Notes: a model not told the origin generated them from the sequence alone. Shown: positions 24,385-33,031, numbered from the stretch's first letter. The stretch: 37,887 bases of DNA from Planctomycetaceae bacterium UBA4732 (GCA_002404095.1 DHJA01000003.1:47671-85557), one strand, 5' to 3'. A program made the numbers and translations.

Positions 24385-24674
24385 ATCAGGTGCGGGAAAT
24401 CATTGAGTTTATCGCGCAACGGTCGCCGGCGGCGGCGGACAAATGGCACACGCGGCTATTGGCATCGGTTGATCGTCTGGAGCATCTGCCCATGTTGGGG
24501 CCAGCCGTTCCCGAATTTGAACTCGAATCCTTGCGCGAGTTATTCGTAAAGCCTTATCGCATTCTCTACGTCATCCGCGCCGATACGTGCTTCATCGTGG
24601 CCGTCATCCACAGTCACCGCGATCTTACCACCCATTTCCGGCCCGAAGAACTGAAAGACGATGGGATCGCCTGA
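24351..24674 (+). CDS. ParE/RelE-family toxin
   Basis: A 107-residue protein typical of the family: VAWTTPALDQVREIIEFIAQ, ADKWHTRLLASVDRLEHLP, then YRILYVIRADTCFIVAVIHS and HR near the end. An AAAAGGAG site lies inside the antitoxin gene. ParE members poison gyrase and RelE members cut mRNA on the ribosome; the sequence does not decide which. The module is bracketed by 59-bp direct repeats and breaks up an otherwise biosynthetic gene run. Confidence 0.85.
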   Translation: MARVAWTTPALDQVREIIEFIAQRSPAAADKWHTRLLASVDRLEHLPMLGPAVPEFELESLRELFVKPYRILYVIRADTCFIVAVIHSHRDLTTHFRPEELKDDGIA

Positions 24675-24684
24675 CGCGACGCAA

Positions 24685-24743
24685 GAGCCGAAAGACGACC
24701 TCGACAAGTTGATGGACGCGCTGGATAATTTGGATATTTGAGG
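24685..24743 (+). repeat. 59-bp direct repeat, right copy
   Basis: GAGCCGAAAGACGACCTCGA through TGAGG repeats the ferredoxin gene's last 19 codons and stop, with three base changes. It lies 10 bases after the toxin stop and 8 bases before the next gene's ATG. It has no start of its own. Confidence 0.9.
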
Positions 24744-24751
24744 GCGAAAAA

Positions 24752-25012
24752 ATGAACATCGAACTCGTTCGGGAAGCGCTACACAATCAACCTTTTCAGC
24801 CGTTCGATTTGCGGCTGGCGGACGGCCGTTCTCTGCACGTCCCGCATCCGGATTTTGTCGCCGTTTCAACTCGAAGGGTTGTCGTAATTGACCCGGAGGA
24901 ACGAGGAATGTCGGTTTTGGAACCGTTGTTAATCGTCTCCATTGAGATTCCCACCGCGGCGCCGGGCATAGCGCCGCCCGAAGCGAACGGCACTGAACCG
25001 CAAGGAGAATGA
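24752..25012 (+). CDS. Small hypothetical protein common beside Uma2 genes
   Basis: 86 residues beginning NIELVREALHNQPFQPFDLR, then DGRSLHVPHPDFVAVS and VSIEIP. Small proteins of this pattern (a short helix, then a beta-rich core with a HPDF motif) are frequent in planctomycetes; no function is known to me. Its stop lies one base before the Uma2 gene's ATG, so the two are translated together. Confidence 0.68.
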   Translation: MNIELVREALHNQPFQPFDLRLADGRSLHVPHPDFVAVSTRRVVVIDPEERGMSVLEPLLIVSIEIPTAAPGIAPPEANGTEPQGE

Positions 25013-25013
25013 C

Positions 25014-25676
25014 ATGGCGACGGTGCGAACGGCGAAAGCCAGGCGAGGCGTGGTGCTGTACAACGTCGATTGGCGCGCCTACCAGGCCATCGGCCGCGCT
25101 CTGGCGGATCGCCCGGCGTTGCGCCTCACCTACGACCGGGGGACTCTGGAAATCATGACCACATCGCCGCGCCACGAACACTTCAAATACTTCCTGGGCC
25201 GCCTTATCGACGCCTGGACTGAGGAAAGGGGTCTGCCGCTTGCCGGCCTTGGCTCAATGACCTTCAAACGGCGGAAAGACCTGCGCGGCCTGGAACCGGA
25301 CCAATGCTACTGGATCGCCCACGAGGCGCAGGTCCGCAACAAAGACCGCATCGACTTCCGCGTCGATCCGCCGCCCGATCTGATCGTGGAGATCGACATT
25401 TCGCGCAGTTCAGTGGATCGAATGGCCATTTATGGAATTATGGGTGTGCCCGAGGTTTGGCGCTATCGCAAGCAAAGGGTCGCGTTCCTGGCGCGGCAGA
25501 CGGACGGCCGCTATGTCGAGGTTCCGCAAAGCCTCTCGCTGTCGCCGTTGGCGTCCGCCGACCTGGCGCCGTTCCTGGCGCGGCGCGGCACGGCGGACGT
25601 GAACGCCATTATCCGACAATTTCGGGCTTGGATAAGTCAAAAATTCCCTCCCGGCAGCGCATCGCCCGCACCGTGA
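25014..25676 (+). CDS. Uma2-family endonuclease-like protein (DUF820)
   Basis: A 220-residue protein of the Uma2 family, a restriction-endonuclease-like fold much expanded in cyanobacteria and planctomycetes. Visible landmarks are TYDRGTLEIMTTSPRHEHF, LEPDQCYWI and PDLIVEIDISRSSVDRM, where the Asp and Glu of the PD-(D/E)xK-like site lie, and VPEVWRY. Its biological target is unknown. It forms part of the accessory block between the ferredoxin gene and the cyclase gene. Confidence 0.85.
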   Translation: MATVRTAKARRGVVLYNVDWRAYQAIGRALADRPALRLTYDRGTLEIMTTSPRHEHFKYFLGRLIDAWTEERGLPLAGLGSMTFKRRKDLRGLEPDQCYWIAHEAQVRNKDRIDFRVDPPPDLIVEIDISRSSVDRMAIYGIMGVPEVWRYRKQRVAFLARQTDGRYVEVPQSLSLSPLASADLAPFLARRGTADVNAIIRQFRAWISQKFPPGSASPAP

Positions 25677-25686
25677 GGGAGCCACA

Positions 25687-27528
25687 ATGTCTTTCGTCCT
25701 TGACGCGAGCCGTCTCGAACGCGCCTACCAAACCGCCCTCGCCGCCCTACTCGCGGAACGGCATCCGGACGGCTATTGGATAGGCGAATTGTCCACTTCC
25801 GCCCTATCCACGGCAGTCGCCGTCTGCGCCTTGGCCCTCGTCCAGAAGGCGACCGCCGTTCATGGTTCATTCACGCCGCTGATCGAGAACGGCGTTTCCT
25901 GGCTCGCGGCCCACCAGAACGCCGACGGCGGGTGGGGCGATACGGTCAAGAGTTTCAGCAACATCTCGACTACCATGCTTTGTCGCGCCGCGTTCCACCT
26001 CACCGCAACCGCCGACCGATACGCCGACGTTCTAGGCAAGACCGACGCTTGGCTGGCGGAGCGCCACGGCAAGACGCCGGCCGAGTTGGCGGAGGCCGTC
26101 CGCGCCCGCTACGGCAAGGACCGCACCTTTTCCGTGCCGATTCTGATGACTAGCGCCCTGGCCGGGCTGGTGGACTGGAAGGAAGTGCCGTCGCTGCCGT
26201 TTGAACTGGCCTGTTTCCCGCAGTGGCTTTATCGCTTTTTGCAGATACCTGTTGTCAGCTATGCGTTGCCGGCCCTCATCGCTATCGGGCAGGCCGTGTA
26301 CCACCACCGGCCGCCGTGGAATCCGGTCGCGCGGCTGGTGCGGCGCCTGGCGATCCCGAAGAGTCTGCGCGTTTTGGAGGCGATTCAGCCGTCCAACGGC
26401 GGCTACCTCGAAGCGACGCCGTTGACCAGTTTCGTCACGCTGGCCCTGGCGAGCATTGGCCGGGCGGAGCATCCGGTTGTACATAAGGCGGTTTGGTTCA
26501 TCCTGCGATCAGTGCGGCCGGACGGCAGCTGGCCCATTGACACGAATCTGTCCACTTGGGTTACGACGCTTTCTGTCAACGCGCTGGCGGCGGCCGGCGA
26601 CCTCGACAAACTGGATAAGCGATCCGAATTGTTGGATTGGTTACTCGCGCAGCAATACAAGAAGCGACATCCATACACCGGGTCCGCTCCAGGGGGGTGG
26701 GCGTGGACGCCATTGCCGGGCGGCGTTCCCGATGCGGACGACACGCCGGGGGCGCTGTTGGCGCTGCATCACCTCAACGACAAAGACCGTTGCCCGCCGG
26801 CCGCCCTGAACGGGTGCGATTGGCTAGTCATGATGCAAAATTGGGACGGCGGATGGCCCACCTTTTGTAGTGGGAGGGGTCGGCTGCCGTTCGACCGGAG
26901 CGGTACGGATCTCACAGCCCACGCGCTGCGGGCGATGAATCAGTGGCTTTACGATCTGCCACAACCTCCACAAGGTTTCTGGCGACTCGACATTGATACG
27001 CCCGAGGACGTATTGCCGCAGTTTATCTATGAGGAGACTAAGGCGGCGCTAAGGTATTTGAAGAAAAACCAGCGTCCCGACGGTTCCTGGCTGCCCCTCT
27101 GGTTCGGCTGTCAGCACGCCCCCGACGATGAGAATCCCACCTACGGCACCGCCCGTGTGCTGGCCGCTTACCGCGACCTCGATAGGATGAACGATGAGCC
27201 GGCCCGTCGCGGCGTGCGCTGGCTGCTCTCCGCGCAGAACGCCGACGGCGGTTGGGGAGGCACCGCGAATACGCCGTCCAGCATTGAGGAAACCGCCCTC
27301 GCCGTCGAAGTGCTTCTCTCCGCCGGCCCCGAGGCCGTGACGGCGGTGAATAACGGCCTTGCTTGGCTCGTCCAGCGGATAGAGTCCGGCGGTCTCCATG
27401 AGCCGACGCCGATAGGGTTTTACTTCGCCAAACTATGGTATTTTGAGAAGCTTTACCCGATAATCTTCTCTGTAGCCGCTCTGGGGCGCGCCCGTAAAGC
27501 CGCCTTCCCGCCTGACAGCCCCACCTAA
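25687..27528 (+). CDS. Squalene-hopene-cyclase-like terpene cyclase
   Basis: 613 residues of alpha/alpha-barrel repeats with QW-type motifs: QNADGGWGD (N-terminal), RPDGSWPID, NWDGGWPTF, RPDGSWLPLWFG and QNADGGWGGT. The acid motif DxDD that starts class II cyclisation is present as DADD at 349-352 (VPDADDTPGALL). The length is somewhat below the 630-720 residues of usual squalene-hopene cyclases. It should cyclise squalene or a related polyprene at the membrane. A polyprenyl synthase fusion follows 25 bases on. The product (hopene, another triterpene or a C35-type skeleton) cannot be told from this sequence, and no squalene synthase is in the window. Confidence 0.84.
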   Translation: MSFVLDASRLERAYQTALAALLAERHPDGYWIGELSTSALSTAVAVCALALVQKATAVHGSFTPLIENGVSWLAAHQNADGGWGDTVKSFSNISTTMLCRAAFHLTATADRYADVLGKTDAWLAERHGKTPAELAEAVRARYGKDRTFSVPILMTSALAGLVDWKEVPSLPFELACFPQWLYRFLQIPVVSYALPALIAIGQAVYHHRPPWNPVARLVRRLAIPKSLRVLEAIQPSNGGYLEATPLTSFVTLALASIGRAEHPVVHKAVWFILRSVRPDGSWPIDTNLSTWVTTLSVNALAAAGDLDKLDKRSELLDWLLAQQYKKRHPYTGSAPGGWAWTPLPGGVPDADDTPGALLALHHLNDKDRCPPAALNGCDWLVMMQNWDGGWPTFCSGRGRLPFDRSGTDLTAHALRAMNQWLYDLPQPPQGFWRLDIDTPEDVLPQFIYEETKAALRYLKKNQRPDGSWLPLWFGCQHAPDDENPTYGTARVLAAYRDLDRMNDEPARRGVRWLLSAQNADGGWGGTANTPSSIEETALAVEVLLSAGPEAVTAVNNGLAWLVQRIESGGLHEPTPIGFYFAKLWYFEKLYPIIFSVAALGRARKAAFPPDSPT

Positions 27529-27552
27529 CAGGCTCGAACGAGGACTCCGATT

Positions 27553-29397
27553 GTGGCCAGCGTTGCCGAAGCCAAAGCCGAGAAGAAAGAGAAACGCCCT
27601 AGCACGTCCCACCTCAAGACCGTGCCCGAGACGCGCGAGTTGCGCGACCGCGTGCGCGCCGAGGCCGCGCGCGTCGGCCTCACTTTCGACCGTTCCCGAC
27701 TGCTCACCAAACCCGTCCTTCAGCAGACGGCGGAAGAGTTGCTGCGCGGTATGGGCCTCGGCGAACAGTATCTAGGCTTCACGATGGTCTGCTTGACCAA
27801 CGAGTTTTGGCGCGAGCAGATTCAAGGCGTCGATTTTAAGCGCCGGCTGTTGCTGTTGCCGCATTGCCTCAAACACGCCGAAGGCTGCCCCGCCGACTAC
27901 GATGAGTTCGGCCTCGATTGCAAGAAGTGCGGCGCCTGCTCCATCGCTGACTTCAAGGTCAAGGCGGAGGATCTCGGCTACAAGGTTCTCGTCTCCGAAG
28001 GCACACCTATCGTCCTCAAGATTATCGTCAGCGGCCACGTAGATGCAATTGTCGGCGTAGCTTGCCTGAACGTGCTGGAAAAGGCTCTCGACAAGATTTT
28101 GTTGGCCGGCATTCCGTGCGTCGCCGCTCCGTTGCTGTCGAGCAATTGCCGCAGCACGTCCGTTGATGACGATTGGGTGTCGGAACTCATCGACCTCAAA
28201 ACGCCGCCGCCGGGAGCGAAGACCAAGACGTATGTGCATCTACTGCGGGCCGCCAATCAGATTTGCGAAGAGCCGGAACTGAGCCGGTTAGCGCCGCGCA
28301 CGCGCTCGCTCGCTCCCGCTCCGGTAGAGGGGTTGTTTAGCCGCGACCCGAAGGGGAGCGCTCCCCTTCGGGTCGCGGCTAAACAATCTGACCCGTTGGC
28401 GGTCCATGAAAACATCGCCTACGAATGGATGGCCCAAGGCGGCAAACGCTCGCGGCCCTTCATTACTCTGGCCGTTTACGACGCCCTAAAGGGCGCCCCC
28501 GGCACACGCTCGGCCGACGGCTTGGCTCTTCCCGATGGCGTTCGTCGCACGGCCCTGGCCATCGAAGCGTTTCACAAAGCGTCGCTCGTTCACGACGACA
28601 TTGAGGACGACGACACTTTTCGCTACGGCCGGGAAACCCTGCACCGTCAATACGGCGTACCCACCGCCATCAACATTGGCGACTATCTACTCGGCCTCGG
28701 CTATCGGCTCGTCGGCCGCGAGCGTAAGGAACTCGGCGGCGATTGCACCGCCGACATCCTTAATCGGATGGCCGACGCCCATCTGAAATTGTCCGAAGGC
28801 CAAGGCGCCGAGCTGCTCTGGCGCGACGCTAAGGACAAGACGCTGACCGCCCTCGACGCCTTGAAAATCTACGCCCTCAAGACGGCCCCCGCTTTCGAGG
28901 CAGCCTTGTACGCCGGCGTCCGCCTTGCCGGGCCGGCCGATGATTACGAAAAGAAGATCGCCGACTTCAGCAAGAACCTCGGTGTGGCATTTCAGATACT
29001 TAATGACCTCAAAGATTGGGAAGGCGACGGCGACAATAAGCTCGTGGCCGGCCAGGACGTACTCGCCGCCCGGCCGACGTTGCTGCTGGCTCTCGCCCTA
29101 GAAGCCTCCGCCGCGACCGACCGCGCCGAGCTGTTGGCTCTGCTCTGCGAACGCCGTGAGGCATCCGAGGCCGGCCGGATCGTGGAGCGCGTGCGCCAGT
29201 TGTTCACGCGGACGCAGGTCTTCGCCAAGGCCGAGAAGCTAATCGAGAAGTACCGCGCCCGCGCCGAGGCCGTCGCCGACGAGATCGACCCGGCCGAGCT
29301 GCGCGAATTGCTCTATTATCTAGTCGATAACGTGCTTGACCGCCAACCGCCGCCGGAACCGGGGGCGACAACCCTGATTCAGTTGGCCCTCGTATGA
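27553..29397 (+). CDS. Fusion of DUF116 domain and polyprenyl diphosphate synthase
   Basis: The GTG start at 27553 gives 614 residues. The first 250 are a DUF116 domain with a cysteine cluster (C105, C112, C123, C126, C129; GLDCKKCGAC) that could bind a metal or iron-sulfur centre. From about 285 the protein is a trans-polyprenyl synthase: GGKRSRPF, first acid motif DDIED (348-352) and second motif NDLKD (484-488), where the usual first Asp is Asn. It should elongate isoprenyl diphosphates. The linker between the halves is encoded in part by a perfect 54-bp palindrome (28333-28386). The next gene overlaps its stop by 4 bases (ATGA). Confidence 0.82.
   Translation: MASVAEAKAEKKEKRPSTSHLKTVPETRELRDRVRAEAARVGLTFDRSRLLTKPVLQQTAEELLRGMGLGEQYLGFTMVCLTNEFWREQIQGVDFKRRLLLLPHCLKHAEGCPADYDEFGLDCKKCGACSIADFKVKAEDLGYKVLVSEGTPIVLKIIVSGHVDAIVGVACLNVLEKALDKILLAGIPCVAAPLLSSNCRSTSVDDDWVSELIDLKTPPPGAKTKTYVHLLRAANQICEEPELSRLAPRTRSLAPAPVEGLFSRDPKGSAPLRVAAKQSDPLAVHENIAYEWMAQGGKRSRPFITLAVYDALKGAPGTRSADGLALPDGVRRTALAIEAFHKASLVHDDIEDDDTFRYGRETLHRQYGVPTAINIGDYLLGLGYRLVGRERKELGGDCTADILNRMADAHLKLSEGQGAELLWRDAKDKTLTALDALKIYALKTAPAFEAALYAGVRLAGPADDYEKKIADFSKNLGVAFQILNDLKDWEGDGDNKLVAGQDVLAARPTLLLALALEASAATDRAELLALLCERREASEAGRIVERVRQLFTRTQVFAKAEKLIEKYRARAEAVADEIDPAELRELLYYLVDNVLDRQPPPEPGATTLIQLALV
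28333..28386. repeat. Palindromic repeat family A, copy 2: perfect 54-bp palindrome inside a gene
   Basis: TTGTTTAGCCGCGACCCGAA and so on to CTAAACAA: 27 bases each side with no loop. It begins exactly on codon 261 of the DUF116-polyprenyl synthase gene and ends on codon 278, encoding LFSRDPKGSAPLRVAAKQ without a stop. Same family as 15564-15626 and 36863-36925. Confidence 0.93.
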
Positions 29398-29948
29398 GCG
29401 TTCCGTCCAAACCTCTCGGCTTGAGCGTGGAGGAACTGTTCGCCCTCTTCGTTCCGGCCGACGATATGCCGGAATATACCTTCGTGGCCGGCGATGCGGT
29501 CCCGCCTCCCTATCATGATTTGCTTGTCCACAACCACCATATGACCGTCACGGTGGAGGCTCATCACGGCGACTTGGTGGACGTGCGCATCCTCGACCGC
29601 AAGCTCGAAGGCGATTTCTATACTCGCAAAATCGTACTTGCTCTTCAAGGCAGCGGCCGCGTCGTGCAATTCGGCATCGCCCGCGTCCATTTGGATTATT
29701 GCAGCGAGCCGGTCCGCGAGGCCATCGTGGCCGGCAAGACGCCGCTGGGCCGTATTCTCATCCAGTACAACGTCCACCGTTTCGTCGAGCCGACCGCCTT
29801 CCTGCGCGTCAACGCTTGTCCTGCCGTCACGAAATGGTTCGGCCTGAGCGAACCGCGCGCGACTTACGGCCGACTCGCCGTGATCTACTGCGACGGCCGG
29901 GAGGCGATTGAAGTGCTGGAAATCGTCGCGCCGGAAGGCGATTCATAG
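29394..29948 (+). CDS. Chorismate-lyase-like protein (DUF98/UbiC-like fold)
   Basis: A 184-residue soluble protein overlapping the stop of the previous gene. LLVHNHHMTVTVEAHHGD, FYTRKIVLALQGSGRVVQFG and KTPLGRILIQYNVHRFV follow the chorismate-lyase/DUF98 pattern: a six-strand sheet with a basic binding residue in the LxR strand and the PLGxIL turn. UbiC-like enzymes release pyruvate from chorismate to give hydroxybenzoates. With a polyprenyl synthase translated just before it, an aromatic-isoprenoid product is imaginable. DUF98 members of unknown activity are also common, so the enzyme assignment is tentative. Confidence 0.68.
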   Translation: MSVPSKPLGLSVEELFALFVPADDMPEYTFVAGDAVPPPYHDLLVHNHHMTVTVEAHHGDLVDVRILDRKLEGDFYTRKIVLALQGSGRVVQFGIARVHLDYCSEPVREAIVAGKTPLGRILIQYNVHRFVEPTAFLRVNACPAVTKWFGLSEPRATYGRLAVIYCDGREAIEVLEIVAPEGDS

Positions 29949-29963
29949 ACTGAGAGCGAAGCA

Positions 29964-30024
29964 TACAAGCCCTGAGCGCAAGCGAGGGGTTTCGCCTCAC
30001 TCCTCGCTGGCGCTTCGGGTTTGT
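29964..30024. repeat. Palindromic repeat family B, copy 2 (decayed)
   Basis: The left arm (29964-29990) is almost identical to that of 17806-17867; the right arm (29999-30024) has about six mismatches. It lies between the chorismate-lyase-like gene and the MFS gene and contains the false upstream TTG start of the latter. Confidence 0.8.
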
Positions 30025-30044
30025 TTGTTAAGGAGAGAAACATA

Positions 30045-31700
30045 GTGTCGGAATCTTCCTTCAATGAAAACGCACCTACGGCCCCTGGCGGCGGCTTCGT
30101 CCCGCCGCCCCAAGCGTGGACGCCGACGACTTGGTTGATCGTCATTATCGCCATCATCGGCTTCGCGTTTGACACCTACGAATTGCTGGTGATGCCGCTC
30201 GTCAACAGGCCGGCGCTGGCCGAACTGCTGCACGTCGATCGCTATACAGACGCGGGGACGAATGACATCCTGAGATGGACCTCATACATCACTTGGTCGA
30301 GCGCCGTTTGCGGCGGCGTCTTCGGCCTGCTGGGCGGCTGGCTTGCCGACCGCTTCGGCCGGCGCACTGTCTTGACCTGGAGCATTTTACTCTTCGCGGT
30401 CTCCGCTTTGCTGTCAGGATTCAGCACCTCGGCCATGATGTTGCTTGTCCTCCGCTGCACGACGTTCATCGGCGTGTGCGTCGAGTTCGTGGCGGCTGTC
30501 GCGTGGCTTGCGGAGCTGTTTCCTAACCCGAAACAGCGCGAAAGCGTCCTCGGCTATACGCAGGCGTTCTCCTCGATTGGCGGCTTGCTGGCGACCGGCT
30601 CCTATTTGCTCATCAACCTGTACGTCGCGCGCCTGCCTTCTCTCGGCTTCGGCGAACAGGAGGCATGGCGGTGGACCCTCATTTCGGGGGTGATCCCCGC
30701 GTTGCCGCTGATCTTTATCCGGCCGTTCCTACCGGAATCGCCTGCCTGGTTGCAGAAGCGCAACGCGGGGACGCTGAAACGCGCGAACATCCTGGAGCTT
30801 TTCAAGCCGGGCTTCCTGCGGCCTTCCATCGTTACGGCTCTTCTGTTTGCCTGCGGCTTCGCCACGGCGTTCGGCGCTTTACAGCTTACGCCGCAGATGG
30901 TGCCAGGCCTCTACCCGACCATCGCCAAGGAGCGGATGTCCAACCTGATCCCCTATGAGGCCGCCAAGGACGCGGCGGGTCTAGCCGCCCTCCAGAAAAA
31001 GGCCGACGCCGCCGCCGACGACGCGGCAAAAGCGCCCGACAACGCCAAAGCCCAGAAGGACGCCGGCATCCTCAAAAAACAATACGCAACGGCCCTCGCC
31101 GCCAGTGGCAATCCCGCCAAGGTCGAGGAATTTCGTGCCAAGACCGTTGAAGCCACGACGAAGATGGAAGAGACGATCGGCGGCATTCAGATGTATCAGG
31201 AGATCGGCGGGCTGGCGGGGCGCTTCGTCCTGGCCTTTCTGGCCACGGTGATCGTCAGCCGCCGGTTGCTGCTGTGGATGTTCCAGATACCGGGCCTGAT
31301 CCTGATCCCGCTTGTCTACTTCTTCCCCGCGGCCGGACTCCTGTTCCCCGGCAACCCGGAGTTGAACGCGGAATGGCTTAAAGCCGGGGTCTTCGTGGCC
31401 GGTTTCCTGACGATCGCGCAATTCAGCTTCTGGGGCAACTACCTGCCGCGCGTCTACCCGACGCACCTGCGCGGCACCGGCGAAAGTTTTGCCGCCAACA
31501 TCGGCGGCCGAATGCTCGGCACCTCAGGCCAGTTTCTGGCAGTCATTCTGGTGCCGGTAATGGCGTCTCACTGGCCCGAACTCGGCAAATTCAGCTCGAT
31601 CGCCTTTGCCGCTGGGGCCGTGGTCCTGATCGTTTACGCCCTGGGCGTGATCCTGACGTTCTTCCTGCCGCAGCCGAAGGAAGAAGTTGCGCAGGAGTGA
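30045..31700 (+). CDS. MFS transporter with a long extra loop
   Basis: GTG at 30045 behind AAGGAGA is the start; an in-frame TTG further up lies in a repeat. The 551 residues hold about 12 membrane helices. The MFS loop motif GGWLADRFGRRTVL follows helix 2, and FIRPFLPESPAWL ends helix 6, as in the sugar and aromatic-acid porter families. After helix 7 an unusually long Ala/Lys/Asp-rich hydrophilic stretch (about 292-382) is inserted, probably helical and on the outer side. The substrate is unknown; neighbours would fit an aromatic acid or a pathway intermediate. Confidence 0.83.
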   Translation: MSESSFNENAPTAPGGGFVPPPQAWTPTTWLIVIIAIIGFAFDTYELLVMPLVNRPALAELLHVDRYTDAGTNDILRWTSYITWSSAVCGGVFGLLGGWLADRFGRRTVLTWSILLFAVSALLSGFSTSAMMLLVLRCTTFIGVCVEFVAAVAWLAELFPNPKQRESVLGYTQAFSSIGGLLATGSYLLINLYVARLPSLGFGEQEAWRWTLISGVIPALPLIFIRPFLPESPAWLQKRNAGTLKRANILELFKPGFLRPSIVTALLFACGFATAFGALQLTPQMVPGLYPTIAKERMSNLIPYEAAKDAAGLAALQKKADAAADDAAKAPDNAKAQKDAGILKKQYATALAASGNPAKVEEFRAKTVEATTKMEETIGGIQMYQEIGGLAGRFVLAFLATVIVSRRLLLWMFQIPGLILIPLVYFFPAAGLLFPGNPELNAEWLKAGVFVAGFLTIAQFSFWGNYLPRVYPTHLRGTGESFAANIGGRMLGTSGQFLAVILVPVMASHWPELGKFSSIAFAAGAVVLIVYALGVILTFFLPQPKEEVAQE

Positions 31701-31725
31701 GAAAGCGCGAAACCCCGAGCAGGTC

Positions 31726-33015
31726 ATGCGCATCACCTACATCACCGCAGGCGCCGCCGGCATGTTCTGTGGCAGCTGCATGAAAGACAATACCTTGGTC
31801 GCCGCCCTCGCGCGCCAGGGCCACGACGCCTTGCTCGTCCCCTGCTACACTCCCATCCGCACCGACGAAGAAGACGTCAGCCAGAAGCGCGTCTTCTTCG
31901 GCGGCATTAACGTCTATTTACAGCAGAAATGGAGCCTTTTTCGTCATACTCCCTGGCTCCTCGACCGATTGCTCGACGCCCCCCCGCTGCTGCGCTGGGG
32001 GTTGCGATTCGCCGCCAAGACGCGCGCTGAAGACTTGGGCGACCTCACCATTTCCATGCTCAAGGGCGAACATGGTAAGCAGAGTAAAGAGGTCGCCAAA
32101 CTCGCCGCTTGGCTGGCGGCGGAGGTCAAGCCGCAGGTCATCAATTTGACCAACGCCATCCTGTCCGGCATGGTCCACGAGTTGAAGCGCACCATCGGCG
32201 CGCCGGTGCTGTGTTCACTGCAAGGCGATGACATTTATCTGGAGGCCTTGCCGGAGCCGTTCCGGACGCAAGCGCTCAGGCTAATCCGCGAACACTGCCG
32301 CGAAATCGACGGCTTTATCGCCACCAGCATCGATTACGCCGATTTCATGGCGGAATACTTCGACGTGCCGCGCGAACGCATTCACGTCGTCTATCCGGGG
32401 CTGAACCTGCATGGCCACGGCGGACCACGGCCGGAGCGCGACGGCCGGCCGTTCACCATCGGCTATTTCGCCCGCATCTGTCCGGAAAAAGGGCTGCACG
32501 TTTTGGCCGAGGCGTTCCGACTGCTTCGCCAGACGCCTGGGGCCGAGCGCTGCCGGCTGCGCGTCTCCGGCTGGCTCGGCGACAGCAACAAGAAGTATTT
32601 TTACGACATCCAAAAGCGCTTGAAGGAGGCGGGGTTGGCCGACGACTTCGAGTACGTCGAATCGCCCGGCCATGCCGATAAAGTGCGTTTCCTGGACGGC
32701 ATTGACGTGCTGTCAGTGCCGACGACGTACCGCGAGCCGAAGGGTCTTTACGTGCTGGAAGCGCTGGCCAATGGCGTACCAGTGGTGCAGCCGCGACACG
32801 GTTCCTTCCCCGAACTGATCGAGGCGACCGGCGGCGGGTTGCTCGTCAATCCGGACGATGCGCAGGATTTGGCCGACGGTCTACGGCGGCTGATGACAGA
32901 TCGGGTCCACGCCGACGCATTGGGACGAAAGGGTAAGGAAGCCGTGTTCGCCCGTTTCACCGCCGAGCGCATGGCCGAGGAGACGACCGCGGTTTACGCC
33001 CATTACATAGGTTAA
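31726..33015 (+). CDS. Glycosyltransferase family 4
   Basis: ATG 31726 gives MRITYITAGAAGMFCGSCMK; the longer frame adds only the tail of the MFS gene. The 429 residues form a GT-B fold: N-terminal GMFCGSCMKDN acceptor loop, FARICPEKGLHVLAEAF at the start of the second domain, and the EX7E motif EPKGLYVLE followed by ALANGVPVV. It should transfer a sugar from a nucleotide sugar with retention. In this run of genes a lipid acceptor, for example the cyclase product, is plausible but not shown. Confidence 0.87.
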   Translation: MRITYITAGAAGMFCGSCMKDNTLVAALARQGHDALLVPCYTPIRTDEEDVSQKRVFFGGINVYLQQKWSLFRHTPWLLDRLLDAPPLLRWGLRFAAKTRAEDLGDLTISMLKGEHGKQSKEVAKLAAWLAAEVKPQVINLTNAILSGMVHELKRTIGAPVLCSLQGDDIYLEALPEPFRTQALRLIREHCREIDGFIATSIDYADFMAEYFDVPRERIHVVYPGLNLHGHGGPRPERDGRPFTIGYFARICPEKGLHVLAEAFRLLRQTPGAERCRLRVSGWLGDSNKKYFYDIQKRLKEAGLADDFEYVESPGHADKVRFLDGIDVLSVPTTYREPKGLYVLEALANGVPVVQPRHGSFPELIEATGGGLLVNPDDAQDLADGLRRLMTDRVHADALGRKGKEAVFARFTAERMAEETTAVYAHYIG

Positions 33016-33031
33016 ATGTCAGGAGTTCATC

